33,357 nucleotides of DNA from NCBI GenBank assembly GCA_026421165.1, contig JAPKCQ010000008.1, positions 1 through 33,357 on the forward strand, written 5' to 3'. Position 1 is the stretch's first letter. Every line of letters begins with the position of its first letter. The notes beneath the pieces are model-generated. The model ran no database searches. It saw nothing but the letters and a program-made list of their open reading frames with translations, and had not been told where the DNA came from. This document shows, in pieces, positions 23,715 to 32,936 of the stretch. Source of the stretch: Lewinella sp. (GTDB lineage: Bacteria > Bacteroidota > Bacteroidia > Chitinophagales > Saprospiraceae). The position numbers and the translations under genes are program-made.

Positions 23715-26210
23715 ATGGCAAAAAGAAAAGCGAAAAACCCGAACCAGCTCGGTCTCAAAATGGGACTGAACGACGAACGCATCCCGAAACTTTTCGGTTT
23801 GCTCTTGCTCTTTATTGCTGTCTATCTCTTTGTCGCTTTTACCTCCTACCTCTTTACCTGGAAGGTAGACCAGGACCGGGTGCTGCGCTTCAGCTGGAAG
23901 CTGCTACTGAACGACGGGCCTACGGTAGACAACTGGCTGGGCCGGCTGGGTGCTTTCCTTTCCAACTTCTACATGTACTTTCTTTTCGGGCTGCCGAGCT
24001 TTGGAATTGTATACCTGCTTTGGCAACTGGGGATGAACCGCCTGCGGCGTCAGAGCATCAAACCGATGGGCGCATTGTTCGTGAAGGTTATGCTGGCTGT
24101 TGTCGGTTTTGCGGTGCTGCTGGAGTTTACGATTGGTAAGGTCTGGCAATTTCCGGTGGGTGGTGCGGTTGGCCAATACCTCGTAAGTCACCTGACCGGT
24201 GTGCTGGGGAGCTTCGGCGTTATCCTGTTATTGGTTGCGTTGTTTGGTTTGTACCTAGTGTTTGAGGCGCGGATTGATTTCAACGGCTCACCGCGGCAGA
24301 TTGGTAATGACATCCGGGACCACTTTTCCGAGCGGATTCGCTTTCGGGGAAAGGAGCGGCCTGAACGCTTCGAACCGAAGATTAAGGCGGATTTCACCGA
24401 GCCTCAAAAACCTTCCACTGAACCTGCGTTAGCGCCTAGAAACAAGCCGAGCATATCCCTAAGCCCGGGAGATGGCTCCGATTTTGAAGTCGATGGCCCA
24501 GCTACGCTTTCCGAGAAAGGCATTGAACAAGTGCCTGGCGAGCAAACCGAGTTGCCACTTGAAGCAGTTGGTGATCTCACCCTCGTAAGCCACGACCCTC
24601 TGGCCGCCGGCGACGCTAACCTAACGATTATTGACGGCGATGAAGGGATCGACACCAGCCTGGCCGTAACCGCTGAAAACGAGGACCACTCTGAGCCTTA
24701 CGACCCGACCCTAGACCTGCCGAACTACGTACCGCCACACGCTGCTTTGCTGCGGGAGCTTGAATCTGGTAAAGCTGAAGTTGATCGATCTGAACTGGAA
24801 GCAAACAAAGACCAGATCATCGAGACTTTATTAAACTACAAGATCGAGATAACGAAGATCCGCGCCACCATCGGGCCAACGGTAACACTGTACGAAATTG
24901 TACCCGCGCCCGGTGTCCGGATCTCCAAGATCAAGAACCTGGAAGACGACATTGCCCTGAGCCTTGCCGCCCTCGGTATCCGGATCATCGCGCCGATCCC
25001 AGGTCGTGGTACCATCGGTATTGAAGTACCGAATAAGAATCCGCAAATGGTCTCCATGCGCGAGGTGATCGAGAGCGAGAAGTTCCGCACGGCGAAGATG
25101 GACTTACCGCTGGCCTTGGGTAAAACGATTAAGAACGAAGTGCTTGTTGCTGACCTTGCCAAAATGCCTCACCTTCTGGTGGCCGGCGCAACGGGCCAGG
25201 GTAAATCGGTAGGTATCAACTCGATCATCATGTCGCTGCTCTATAAAAAGCACCCCAGCCAGGTGAAGCTGGTGATGATTGACCCGAAAAAGGTGGAACT
25301 CTTCCCCTACGCCAAGCTGGAGAGCCACTTCTTGGCCTTTCTTCCGGGGCAAACCGAGCCGATTACGACCGAGACGACCAAGGTGATTCACATCCTGAAC
25401 AGCCTCTGTATCGAGATGGACCAGCGCTACGACCTGCTTAAAAAAGCCTCGTCGCGGAACATTAAGGAGTACAACGAGAAGTTTGTAGCCCGCCGCCTCA
25501 ACCCTGAAAAGGGACATAAGTTCTTACCCTTCATCGTACTGATTATTGACGAATTTGCCGACCTGATCATGACGGCCGGTAAAGAAGTGGAGATGCCGAT
25601 CGCGCGCCTAGCGCAGCTCTCCCGCGCCGTAGGTATTCACCTCGTTATCGCTACCCAGCGCCCGTCGGTGAACATCATTACTGGTGTGATCAAAGCAAAC
25701 TTCCCCGCGCGGATAGCCTATAAGGTTACCGCTAAGGTGGATTCACGGACCATCCTTGACGCCGGTGGTGCAGACCAGTTGATTGGGCGGGGAGACATGC
25801 TGCTAAGTAACGATGGCGACGTAGTTCGCCTCCAGGGTGCCTTCGTCGATACCCCCGAAGTGGAAGAGGTTATCAACTTTATTGGCAACCAGCGTGGCTA
25901 CGTAGAACCCTACCTGCTGCCAGAATACAATACCGACGAGGAAATGGCTGGCTCCGGCTCGCTCTCTTACGCCGACCTCGACGATATGTTTGAGGATGCT
26001 GCCCGACTGATTGTCAGCCAACAACACGGCTCAACTTCTATGATTCAGCGCCGCTTGAAACTCGGCTACAACCGTGCTGGCCGCATTGTTGACCAGATGG
26101 AGCAACTCGGCATTGTTGGCCCAGCCCAAGGCTCTAAGCCCCGGGAAGTACTTGTGTACGATGAGCAGGAGCTGATCCGGTTTATTGATGACCTACGTAA
26201 TAGAGGGTAG
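23715..26210 (+). CDS. ftsK: DNA translocase FtsK/SpoIIIE
   Basis: 831 aa; N-terminal TMs; PHLLVAGATGQGKSVGINSIIMSLLYKK, VMIDPKKVELFPY, IVLIIDEFADLIMTAGKEVE, LAQLSRAVGIHLVIATQRPSVNIITG; C-terminal gamma winged helix. Confidence 0.96.
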   Translation: MAKRKAKNPNQLGLKMGLNDERIPKLFGLLLLFIAVYLFVAFTSYLFTWKVDQDRVLRFSWKLLLNDGPTVDNWLGRLGAFLSNFYMYFLFGLPSFGIVYLLWQLGMNRLRRQSIKPMGALFVKVMLAVVGFAVLLEFTIGKVWQFPVGGAVGQYLVSHLTGVLGSFGVILLLVALFGLYLVFEARIDFNGSPRQIGNDIRDHFSERIRFRGKERPERFEPKIKADFTEPQKPSTEPALAPRNKPSISLSPGDGSDFEVDGPATLSEKGIEQVPGEQTELPLEAVGDLTLVSHDPLAAGDANLTIIDGDEGIDTSLAVTAENEDHSEPYDPTLDLPNYVPPHAALLRELESGKAEVDRSELEANKDQIIETLLNYKIEITKIRATIGPTVTLYEIVPAPGVRISKIKNLEDDIALSLAALGIRIIAPIPGRGTIGIEVPNKNPQMVSMREVIESEKFRTAKMDLPLALGKTIKNEVLVADLAKMPHLLVAGATGQGKSVGINSIIMSLLYKKHPSQVKLVMIDPKKVELFPYAKLESHFLAFLPGQTEPITTETTKVIHILNSLCIEMDQRYDLLKKASSRNIKEYNEKFVARRLNPEKGHKFLPFIVLIIDEFADLIMTAGKEVEMPIARLAQLSRAVGIHLVIATQRPSVNIITGVIKANFPARIAYKVTAKVDSRTILDAGGADQLIGRGDMLLSNDGDVVRLQGAFVDTPEVEEVINFIGNQRGYVEPYLLPEYNTDEEMAGSGSLSYADLDDMFEDAARLIVSQQHGSTSMIQRRLKLGYNRAGRIVDQMEQLGIVGPAQGSKPREVLVYDEQELIRFIDDLRNRG
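24421..24436 (+). repeat. Dispersed motif copy (inside ftsK linker)
   Basis: AACCTGCGTTAGCGCC, encodes EPALAPR; identical over 15 nt to the engB-upstream copy. Confidence 0.65.
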
Positions 26211-26321
26211 GTTAGACTTTCAGGGTCGCCGGGCGTTGGAGGTGGAAATTACCAATATCCAGCATAAGCCAGCACATAAAAAGGACAATACCAACTCGTC
26301 AACGTAAGTTTACAACTCAGT

Positions 26322-27644
26322 ATGAATTTACCCCTATTCCTTGCCCGTAACGTAGCCAAGGGCGGCACGAAATCAATTTCCCGGACCATCATCGGTATTG
26401 CGGTGGCAGCGGTGGCTATCTCTATGGCTACGATGGTGCTGGCCAGTGCGCTCATCTTTGGCTTCAAGGCGGAGATTTCTGATAAGATCTTCGGTTTTTG
26501 GGGGCATGTTCACATTACAGCGGACGCTGCCAGTTACCGTATTCTGGACAGCTACAACTATCCGATCTCCAATAAGCAGGATTTTTACCCGAGCCTGGAC
26601 ACTACCGGCCGCATTACCCTGGAAGCCTATAGTGGCGGACTCGGCGAAAAGGCTGGAGAGCAAACCACTACGAATGGCGGTATCGACCACATCCAGCAGT
26701 TCATCGTTTTACCGGGGGTGGCTTCTGTTTATCAGGAAGGAGAGCGGCTGCCGGTGCAGGAAGCACTCATCCTGAAGGGTATTGCTGAAGATTACGACTG
26801 GGAAAATTTTGGCCGCTACCTTATTGAAGGAGAACGGCTTGAAGTGACACCCGATAGCACCAGCCGCGGCATCATCATCAGCAGCATTACCGCCAAGCGG
26901 ATGCAGGTCGGGCTAGGTGACCGGGTAGACTTTACCTTCATCGATCGGACGCTGCAGGAGCGGCCCCGCAAATTTACCGTCACCGGTATCTACAAAACCG
27001 GCCTCGAAGAGTACGACCGGCAATTTGCGCTGGTAGACATCAAGCAACCCCGTGCGCTCCTCGGCTGGGAAGACGACCAGGTGGGCGGCTTTGAAGTCAC
27101 CATCGACGACCTCGATGACCTGGAAGCCATCAGTGGCTATATTCATTACCAGGTATTACCGCAGGATCTTTACGGCGAAAGTATCCGGAAGAAAATCCAT
27201 ACGCTTTTTAGCTGGCTGGACATTCAGGACTACAACTGGGCGCTCATCCTTACCCTCATGGTGATCGTGGCGATCATCAACATGATGACGGCACTGCTCA
27301 TTCTCATTCTGGAGCGCACCAACATGATCGGTACGCTCAAGGCACTGGGGCAGAGCAACTGGAGCATCCGTCAGATTTTTCTGTACTACGCCGCTTTCAT
27401 CATCGTGGTCGGGTTGTTGCTCGGCAACGCCATCGGGCTGCTACTGTGCTGGGCGCAGAAGACCTTTGAATTTGTGAAGTTGGACGAGGAGTCTTATTAC
27501 TTATCAGTCGCACCAATTGATGTGGACTGGATGACGGTAGCTGGGCTGAACGTAGGTACTTTCCTGATCACGCTTGTGTTTTTGGTGGTGCCTTCTTACC
27601 TCGTAACGAGGATTGATCCGGTTAAGGCTATTCGGTTTAAGTAA
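26322..27644 (+). CDS. FtsX-family / LolC-LolE-like ABC transporter permease
   Basis: 440 aa; four TM architecture; ILILERTNMIGTLKALGQSNWSIRQIFLYYAAFIIVVGLLLGNAIGLLLC; ends VPSYLVTRIDPVKAIRFK. Confidence 0.88.
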   Translation: MNLPLFLARNVAKGGTKSISRTIIGIAVAAVAISMATMVLASALIFGFKAEISDKIFGFWGHVHITADAASYRILDSYNYPISNKQDFYPSLDTTGRITLEAYSGGLGEKAGEQTTTNGGIDHIQQFIVLPGVASVYQEGERLPVQEALILKGIAEDYDWENFGRYLIEGERLEVTPDSTSRGIIISSITAKRMQVGLGDRVDFTFIDRTLQERPRKFTVTGIYKTGLEEYDRQFALVDIKQPRALLGWEDDQVGGFEVTIDDLDDLEAISGYIHYQVLPQDLYGESIRKKIHTLFSWLDIQDYNWALILTLMVIVAIINMMTALLILILERTNMIGTLKALGQSNWSIRQIFLYYAAFIIVVGLLLGNAIGLLLCWAQKTFEFVKLDEESYYLSVAPIDVDWMTVAGLNVGTFLITLVFLVVPSYLVTRIDPVKAIRFK

Positions 27645-27668
27645 GGGGCGCGGCCGCGGGATGCAAAG
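27645..27668 (-). repeat. Dispersed motif copy (starts directly after permease stop codon)
   Basis: Minus strand CTTTGCATCCCGCGGCCGCGCCCC. Confidence 0.55.
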
Positions 27669-27719
27669 AACGTTGGTTGCCGGTTTTTAAGCTGGCAACT
27701 ATACCACCGTTGGGAACAC

Positions 27720-27783
27720 GAGGTAAAAACACCTGCCCGTACGGGCGATCGGTGGGATCGCTGGCGCGAACATATTTTACCTC
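27720..27783. repeat. Nested inverted repeat in a convergent intergenic region
   Basis: Perfect 9-bp arms GAGGTAAAA (27720-27728) / TTTTACCTC (27775-27783) enclosing palindrome CCCGTACGGG (27736-27745) and a GCGATC...GATCGC dyad. Confidence 0.75.
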
Positions 27784-27809
27784 AAGTGACCGATAGTAGT
27801 ATAACCGAG

Positions 27810-29063
27810 TTACGGATACAGCGTATAGCGGCTTCGCATCACCCGGTAATCCGCCAGCTCTGCAGCCCAACCCGCCCGGATGGCTTCAGCGGAATCTCCG
27901 GCAATGATGCGCTTGCGAAGTTCATCGGTACCGGCTAGGAGGTCGAAGAAGTCGGGCCTGGTAAAGAAAGTCATGTCCTGATCGTTAAGGTCATTGTAGG
28001 CGTTGACGAGGTAATCTAGTTGGAGGGTAGGCCGGTGTGCGGCGGCGGTGGGCATCAGCGTCAGGTCAAAGCCGCGGCAGAGTTGGCCTTTCAGTTTCGG
28101 AGCGGCGCTGCCCGGGCCAGGAGTTGGCGTGAAGCGGATGTCTCCGGCGGAGAACTTCGGATGGCCGTAGAGTTGGAACTGTTTCCGGGTGCCCCGACCT
28201 ACGGAAACCGCTGTCCCCTCGAAGAAACAGAGGCTGGGGTAGAGGTAGATGCTGCGGTTGTTAGGCAGGTTGGGCGATGGGGCGATGGGAAGTAGGTAGG
28301 GCTGGTTGTGGGCATAGTTCTTCATGGGGATGACCGTAAGGTTGGCCTGCTTGCCGCCGGGAATCCAGCCTTCGCCGTTAACCATGCGGGCGAATTCTCC
28401 TACCGTTAGGCCGTGGGCAACGGGAATGGGAGCTATGCCCACAAAACTACTGAACGCGGGCTTCAGGACGGGGCCGTCGATCAGGTGACCGTTGGGGTTG
28501 GGGCGGTCGAGTACCATTACCTGTTTGCCGTGGGTGGCAGCGGCTTCCATGACGTAGAAGAGGGTGGAGATGTAGGTGTAGAAGCGGGCGCCTACGTCTT
28601 GGATGTCGAAGAGAATGACGTCGATGTCGGCAAGGTCCTGAGCGGAGGGCTTTTTGTTTTTACCGTAAAGGGATTTGATGGGTAGCCCGGATTGCTGGTC
28701 GACACCGTCTTTGATGCTGGCTCCGGCGTCGGCTGCTCCGCGGAAGCCGTGCTCGGGGGCGAAGATTTTTACCAGCTTGAGGCCCATGCTTTGCAGGCTG
28801 TCTACAAGGTGCGTGTCGCCGATGGTGGAGGTTTGGTTGACGAGGAGGGCGATGCGTTTGCCGCTTAGTTGGGGGAGGTAATCAGCAGTTTCCCAAGCAG
28901 CCGGGCGCAGCTCGGTAGGATCCTGTGGAGCGTTGTTTGCCTCACTTTGCTCCTTGGTCTGTTCGCTTTGCACCTGCGTTTGCGCCGCATTAGAAGTGCC
29001 GTTGTTGCCACAATTTGCGGTAAGTGCTGCGAGAAAAACAGAAAATATTAGTACCTTGGCCAT
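27810..29063 (-). CDS. namZ: DUF1343 lipoprotein, exo-beta-N-acetylmuramidase NamZ-like
   Basis: 417 aa; lipobox-like ALTANC; GKRIALLVNQTSTIGDTHLVDSLQSMGLKLVKIFAPEHGFRGAADAGASIKDGVD, IDVILFDIQDVGARFYTYISTL, VMVLDRPNPNGHLIDGP, LCFFEGTAVSVGRGT. Confidence 0.92.
   Translation of the reverse strand: MAKVLIFSVFLAALTANCGNNGTSNAAQTQVQSEQTKEQSEANNAPQDPTELRPAAWETADYLPQLSGKRIALLVNQTSTIGDTHLVDSLQSMGLKLVKIFAPEHGFRGAADAGASIKDGVDQQSGLPIKSLYGKNKKPSAQDLADIDVILFDIQDVGARFYTYISTLFYVMEAAATHGKQVMVLDRPNPNGHLIDGPVLKPAFSSFVGIAPIPVAHGLTVGEFARMVNGEGWIPGGKQANLTVIPMKNYAHNQPYLLPIAPSPNLPNNRSIYLYPSLCFFEGTAVSVGRGTRKQFQLYGHPKFSAGDIRFTPTPGPGSAAPKLKGQLCRGFDLTLMPTAAAHRPTLQLDYLVNAYNDLNDQDMTFFTRPDFFDLLAGTDELRKRIIAGDSAEAIRAGWAAELADYRVMRSRYTLYP
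28966..28986 (+). repeat. Dispersed motif copy (inside NamZ lipoprotein linker, CDS on minus strand)
   Basis: CTTTGCACCTGCGTTTGCGCC, one mismatch over 21 nt to the engB-upstream copy; antisense encodes AQTQVQS. Confidence 0.7.
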
Positions 29064-29113
29064 CCTACTAGTAATTTAATCTTTTAGTACTGTCCCGCCA
29101 TCTCTTTCAACTC

Positions 29114-30526
29114 ATGAAGCAAAAGGAATACGCAATCATAGACGTGGAAACAACGGGTGGTAAAGCCAGCCGTTGTCGTGTTACCGAGATCGGGATTGTG
29201 GTCTTTGATGGTGAAAAGGTAATCGAAACTTACGAGACGCTGATAAATCCTGAAACCTGGATTCCTGCCGGGATTGTAGAGTTGACCGGGATTACCCAGG
29301 AAATGGTGAAAACCGCGCCGAAGTTTCAGGAGGTCGCCAAGCGCATTATTGAGCTGACGGAAGGCCGCATCTTCGTGGCGCACAACAGCCGCTTCGATTA
29401 TGATTTTATTAAGGAAGAGTTCCGCCGCCTCGGCTACACTTATACCCGCAAACAACTGTGTACCGTTCGGTTGACGCGTAAGACTTATCCGGGCCTGAAG
29501 TCCTACAGTCTGGGCAATCTGGTTAAGCACTTCGGTATCCAGCTGGACAATCACCACCGCGCTCTGGCCGACGCTACGGCGACCACTGAGCTATTAAAAT
29601 TCTGCCTTGCCGGACCGGACTCGGCAGAAGAGGTGCAAACGCTTGTAAATCGCGGCATCTCCGCCACCAAGTTGCCTCAAAACATGCAGCTGGAGCAGAT
29701 TACGAACCTGCCCGAAGAATGCGGCGTCTACTATTTTCATGATGCGGACGGAGGCGTTATTTACGTCGGTAAAAGCATCAATATCCGCAGCCGGGTATCA
29801 CAACATTTTAACGACCGGACGGGAAAGGGCAAGCTCATCGCCCGCCAGGTAGCCGACATTACCTACGAGCTGACCGGCTCGGAACTGGTCGCCCTGCTGC
29901 ACGAAAGCGAGGAAATCAAACGGCTGCAACCCAACATCAACCGGGCACAACGGCGAAGTAAATTCGACTACGCCATTATCTCGAAGCTGAATAAGGATGG
30001 TTACCGCTGTTTCGATATTGTGAAGAACACTGCTCAAGTGAGAAAAGAGGAAGATGTGATCAGCGAATTTCCGACCCTAAGCCGGGCGAAAGGGCGGTTG
30101 AATTTTGTCAGGAAGCACCTCGAGCTCTGCGGCATCTTCACCAAGCTGAACTCCGGAAAAATCTGCTTCTACTACCACCTGAAGCAATGCCGTGGTGCCT
30201 GCTGTAACGAAGAGTCTCCGGAAGACTACAACGAGCGTGCAGGGGATGCCCGTCTCCTCCTCCGCAACGTCTTCGATTACGACTTCCTCCTCTTTGACCG
30301 CGGCCGGACGCACGACGAAGAAGCCGTGGTGCTGGTACAAGAGGGTAAGTACCGGGGCTACACCTACGTCTCCAAAACCGAAACGCTCGGCGTCGAGGAA
30401 ATTGTGGAACGGGTGAAGTGGCTGGAGTCACATCCGGATACTGCGCGGATTATCCAGCGGTATGTTTCTGAGAAGGGGGGGCGGATGGTTGATTTGGCTA
30501 GTGGTAAGCGGAAGAGTTTGGTATAA
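29114..30526 (+). CDS. DnaQ-like 3'-5' exonuclease fused to GIY-YIG (UvrC N-terminal/Cho-like) nuclease
   Basis: 470 aa; YAIIDVETTGGKASRCRVTEIGIV, FVAHNSRFDYDFI, HHRALADATAT (DnaQ ExoI-III); then LPEECGVYYFHDADGGVIYVGKSINIRSRVSQHF (GIY-YIG). Confidence 0.92.
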   Translation: MKQKEYAIIDVETTGGKASRCRVTEIGIVVFDGEKVIETYETLINPETWIPAGIVELTGITQEMVKTAPKFQEVAKRIIELTEGRIFVAHNSRFDYDFIKEEFRRLGYTYTRKQLCTVRLTRKTYPGLKSYSLGNLVKHFGIQLDNHHRALADATATTELLKFCLAGPDSAEEVQTLVNRGISATKLPQNMQLEQITNLPEECGVYYFHDADGGVIYVGKSINIRSRVSQHFNDRTGKGKLIARQVADITYELTGSELVALLHESEEIKRLQPNINRAQRRSKFDYAIISKLNKDGYRCFDIVKNTAQVRKEEDVISEFPTLSRAKGRLNFVRKHLELCGIFTKLNSGKICFYYHLKQCRGACCNEESPEDYNERAGDARLLLRNVFDYDFLLFDRGRTHDEEAVVLVQEGKYRGYTYVSKTETLGVEEIVERVKWLESHPDTARIIQRYVSEKGGRMVDLASGKRKSLV

Positions 30527-31753
30527 CTACCGCCGAATAGCCTCAACCGGATCAAGCGAAGCCGCCTTCTGCGCTGGATAAGTACCAAAAACAACCCCAA
30601 TCAGCACGGCAACAACGGAAACTACGATCACGGTATTCAACGAAAATACCGCCCGGAACTCCAGGTCATCCACTACCATATTGAGGATCGGCGCGGCGAT
30701 GAGGGCCACGCTCATACCAAGCAATACACCGAAGAAACTACCAATGGCAGAAATGGCTACGGCCTCGGAAAGGAACTGCTTGATGATGGTACGGCGGTTC
30801 GCGCCGACGGCTTTGCGTACCCCGATTTCGGGCGTCCGTTCGGCGATGGACATGAGCAGGACGTTCATTACACCCACGCCACCGACGACTACGGCGATGC
30901 CGATGAGAAAGCCCATTACCCAACGGAAGACGGTGATGCCCTCTGCCAATTGTTCGAGGTAGCCGGTATAGGTGGATGTCTTGACGGCATCCTCAATAGC
31001 CGGATAGTGGTTTTTAAACCAGGCGTTGGTGAATTCCTCGGCGTCGAGAACGTTGTTGACGTCGGCCAGCGCGATGTTGAGGGTAGGGTAGGGAGTAGGT
31101 GCGTTCGCGAGGGTGTACATGGTGGCGAGGGGGAAGGCTACGCCTAGGTTTTCTTTGTCGTCGTTGCTTACGATACCGACGACCTCTAGTGAATCACCGA
31201 AGAAGTGGACGTGTTGCCCCACAGCGCTCATGATTACTCCGTCTTCGCCGACGATGCGGCGGGCGACGTTTTCGTCGGCCATTGCGATGCGTGCACCGGC
31301 TGATGCTTCCGCTTCGGTAATCCAGCGCCCGTGGAGGAGAATACTGTCGGGAACTGGCTCCAGCATAGGTAACGTAAAGGCCTGGATGCGCAGTCCCATC
31401 TTGGTGCTGTCCGGTGTGTAACCGATGGAGGATGTATTATAGGTAAGCTGGGCGGTGGCTTCGTACGGCAGAGAATCGAGCAACTCAGCAACGGTGGCTT
31501 CATCGAATTTGACGACGGTGTCACGTTCGGTGTAGATGCCGTCGATCCGGGTGCCGGTATTTGCCTGTACGATGAGGTTCTCCAGGGAGCTTCTGTCGGA
31601 GATCATCTCCTTGGCGTACAACTCCAGCCCGTCGATCATCGACAGCATGGCCACCAGTGCACCAACGCCGATGATAATGCCGAGGACGGAGAGGAAGGTC
31701 TGGAAGAAATTGGTGCGGAGGTTGCGGAATACTTCGGAGAAGGCGGAGAACAT
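30527..31753 (-). CDS. MacB-like / FtsX-family ABC transporter permease
   Basis: About 408 aa from MFSAFSEVFRNLRTNFFQTFLSVLGIIIGVGALVAMLSMIDGLELYAKEMI to DPVEAIRR; GGVGVMNVLLMSIAERTPEIGVRKAVGANRRTIIKQFLSEAVAIS. ATG at 31753 preferred over the upstream ORF start at 31876. Confidence 0.92.
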   Translation of the reverse strand: MFSAFSEVFRNLRTNFFQTFLSVLGIIIGVGALVAMLSMIDGLELYAKEMISDRSSLENLIVQANTGTRIDGIYTERDTVVKFDEATVAELLDSLPYEATAQLTYNTSSIGYTPDSTKMGLRIQAFTLPMLEPVPDSILLHGRWITEAEASAGARIAMADENVARRIVGEDGVIMSAVGQHVHFFGDSLEVVGIVSNDDKENLGVAFPLATMYTLANAPTPYPTLNIALADVNNVLDAEEFTNAWFKNHYPAIEDAVKTSTYTGYLEQLAEGITVFRWVMGFLIGIAVVVGGVGVMNVLLMSIAERTPEIGVRKAVGANRRTIIKQFLSEAVAISAIGSFFGVLLGMSVALIAAPILNMVVDDLEFRAVFSLNTVIVVSVVAVLIGVVFGTYPAQKAASLDPVEAIRR

Positions 31754-31831
31754 GGGGGAAGTGGTGTTTTGGATCGTTGGGAATGCCTCTGCAAAGTGGC
31801 TTTGAAATAATGTGTAATTACTTTTTGTCGA

Positions 31832-31871
31832 CCGACGGCACGGGTTTACCGACCACCCGTATCTTCGTCGG
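31832..31871. repeat. Nested dyad (operator-like) overlapping a putative promoter
   Basis: CCGACG (31832-31837) / CGTCGG (31866-31871) enclosing ACGGGT (31840-31845) / ACCCGT (31855-31860); TATCTTCG -7-like element at 31860-31867. Confidence 0.55.
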
Positions 31872-31888
31872 ACCAAAACCGAGCTAAC

Positions 31889-32452
31889 GTGCGCCTTCTT
31901 CTCCTCCTTTTATTTCTGTACTCTTCAGTGCTTACGGCACAGGAAATTGTTTATCCAGCTGATAGCCTGACGACCATAGCCGCTATTCCGCGGGATGCCG
32001 TGAAAATTCCACGGGGCAAGGCAAGTGGCCCGAATGCGCGCCTGCAGTATGCTATATACCGTAATATTCGCTACCCTAAGTCTGCTCTTACCGGCGGTAC
32101 AAGTGGGAAGATTATCGTCTACGGTGTAGTAGAGTCCACGGGGTATTTCCGAATCGATAGCGCCAGCTTATTTCAAGAGCAAGGCTTGGTCGTAATCGTA
32201 GATACCACTGCGCAACTTGTAATCGACGACGTATCCCTCGGTTCCGTTAACGAAATAAGCGTGGTGAAAAAGAAGATCAAGGTTGATGATTTTCCGAAGA
32301 AATGGTCGGTGGCTCAGCGCGACCTGGTGCGGGAGGCATTACGTATCTCTTCGGAACTGCCAAACTTTAAGCCCGCTACCATTGACGGCCGGCCAGTAGC
32401 TTCCCGTATGGAGTTGCCGGTAGAGTTTAAGAACTTGGGAAGTCGGTTTTAA
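31889..32452 (+). CDS. Secreted protein with TonB C-terminal-like domain
   Basis: 187 aa, GTG start, signal peptide MRLLLLLLFLYSSVLTAQ; AIYRNIRYPKSALTGGTSGKIIVYGVVESTGYF ... ISSELPNFKPATIDGRPVASRMELPVEFKN resembles TonB_C strands. Confidence 0.7.
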   Translation: MRLLLLLLFLYSSVLTAQEIVYPADSLTTIAAIPRDAVKIPRGKASGPNARLQYAIYRNIRYPKSALTGGTSGKIIVYGVVESTGYFRIDSASLFQEQGLVVIVDTTAQLVIDDVSLGSVNEISVVKKKIKVDDFPKKWSVAQRDLVREALRISSELPNFKPATIDGRPVASRMELPVEFKNLGSRF

Positions 32453-32457
32453 CCGGT

Positions 32458-32919
32458 TTAAGTCGACGGAACAAACAGCATCGACCGGTGGGGAATACCG
32501 TCTTCGTCGTAAACATCACCGATGCCTTTGAAGCCAAGGCTCGTGTAGTAGTCGCCCAAGTGGGCCTGGGCACCAATCTTGACGGTTTGCTCGCCATAGT
32601 GCTCAAAAAGTACGCGCAGGGATTCTCGCATCAGTGGCCGGCCAAGTCCTTTACCCCGGGCGAAAGATGCTGTGATGACCCTGCCGATGCTGGCGAACTC
32701 AGGGTAAGAGGTGCCTTTTGGCACAATACGGGTGTAGGCGGCGAGGCGGCCGTCTTCCGTCATTCCCAGTAGGTGGACGGCTTGCTGGTCCTTGTCGTCG
32801 AGGTCCTGGTAAACGCAGTCTTGTTCCACTACGAATACTTCGGCGCGTAGGCGCAGTAGTTGGTATAGTTGGTCGGTGGTTAGCTGTGCGTAGGGGATGG
32901 CGTGGTAGCTTAGTTCCAT
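32458..32919 (-). CDS. GNAT family N-acetyltransferase, ElaA-like
   Basis: MELSYHAIPYAQLTTDQLYQLLRLRAEVFVVEQDCVYQDLDDKDQQAVHLLG...IGRVITASFARGKGLGRPLMRESLRVLFEHYG; start at ATG 32919 (or 32928) rather than the track start 33075. Confidence 0.88.
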   Translation of the reverse strand: MELSYHAIPYAQLTTDQLYQLLRLRAEVFVVEQDCVYQDLDDKDQQAVHLLGMTEDGRLAAYTRIVPKGTSYPEFASIGRVITASFARGKGLGRPLMRESLRVLFEHYGEQTVKIGAQAHLGDYYTSLGFKGIGDVYDEDGIPHRSMLFVPST

Positions 32920-32936
32920 AGTGTGCATTATTTTTT

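Noticed and set aside
30527-31753. MacB-type efflux operon
   Set aside because: Only the permease is present; no ATPase or membrane-fusion protein adjacent, which is common for this family in Bacteroidota.
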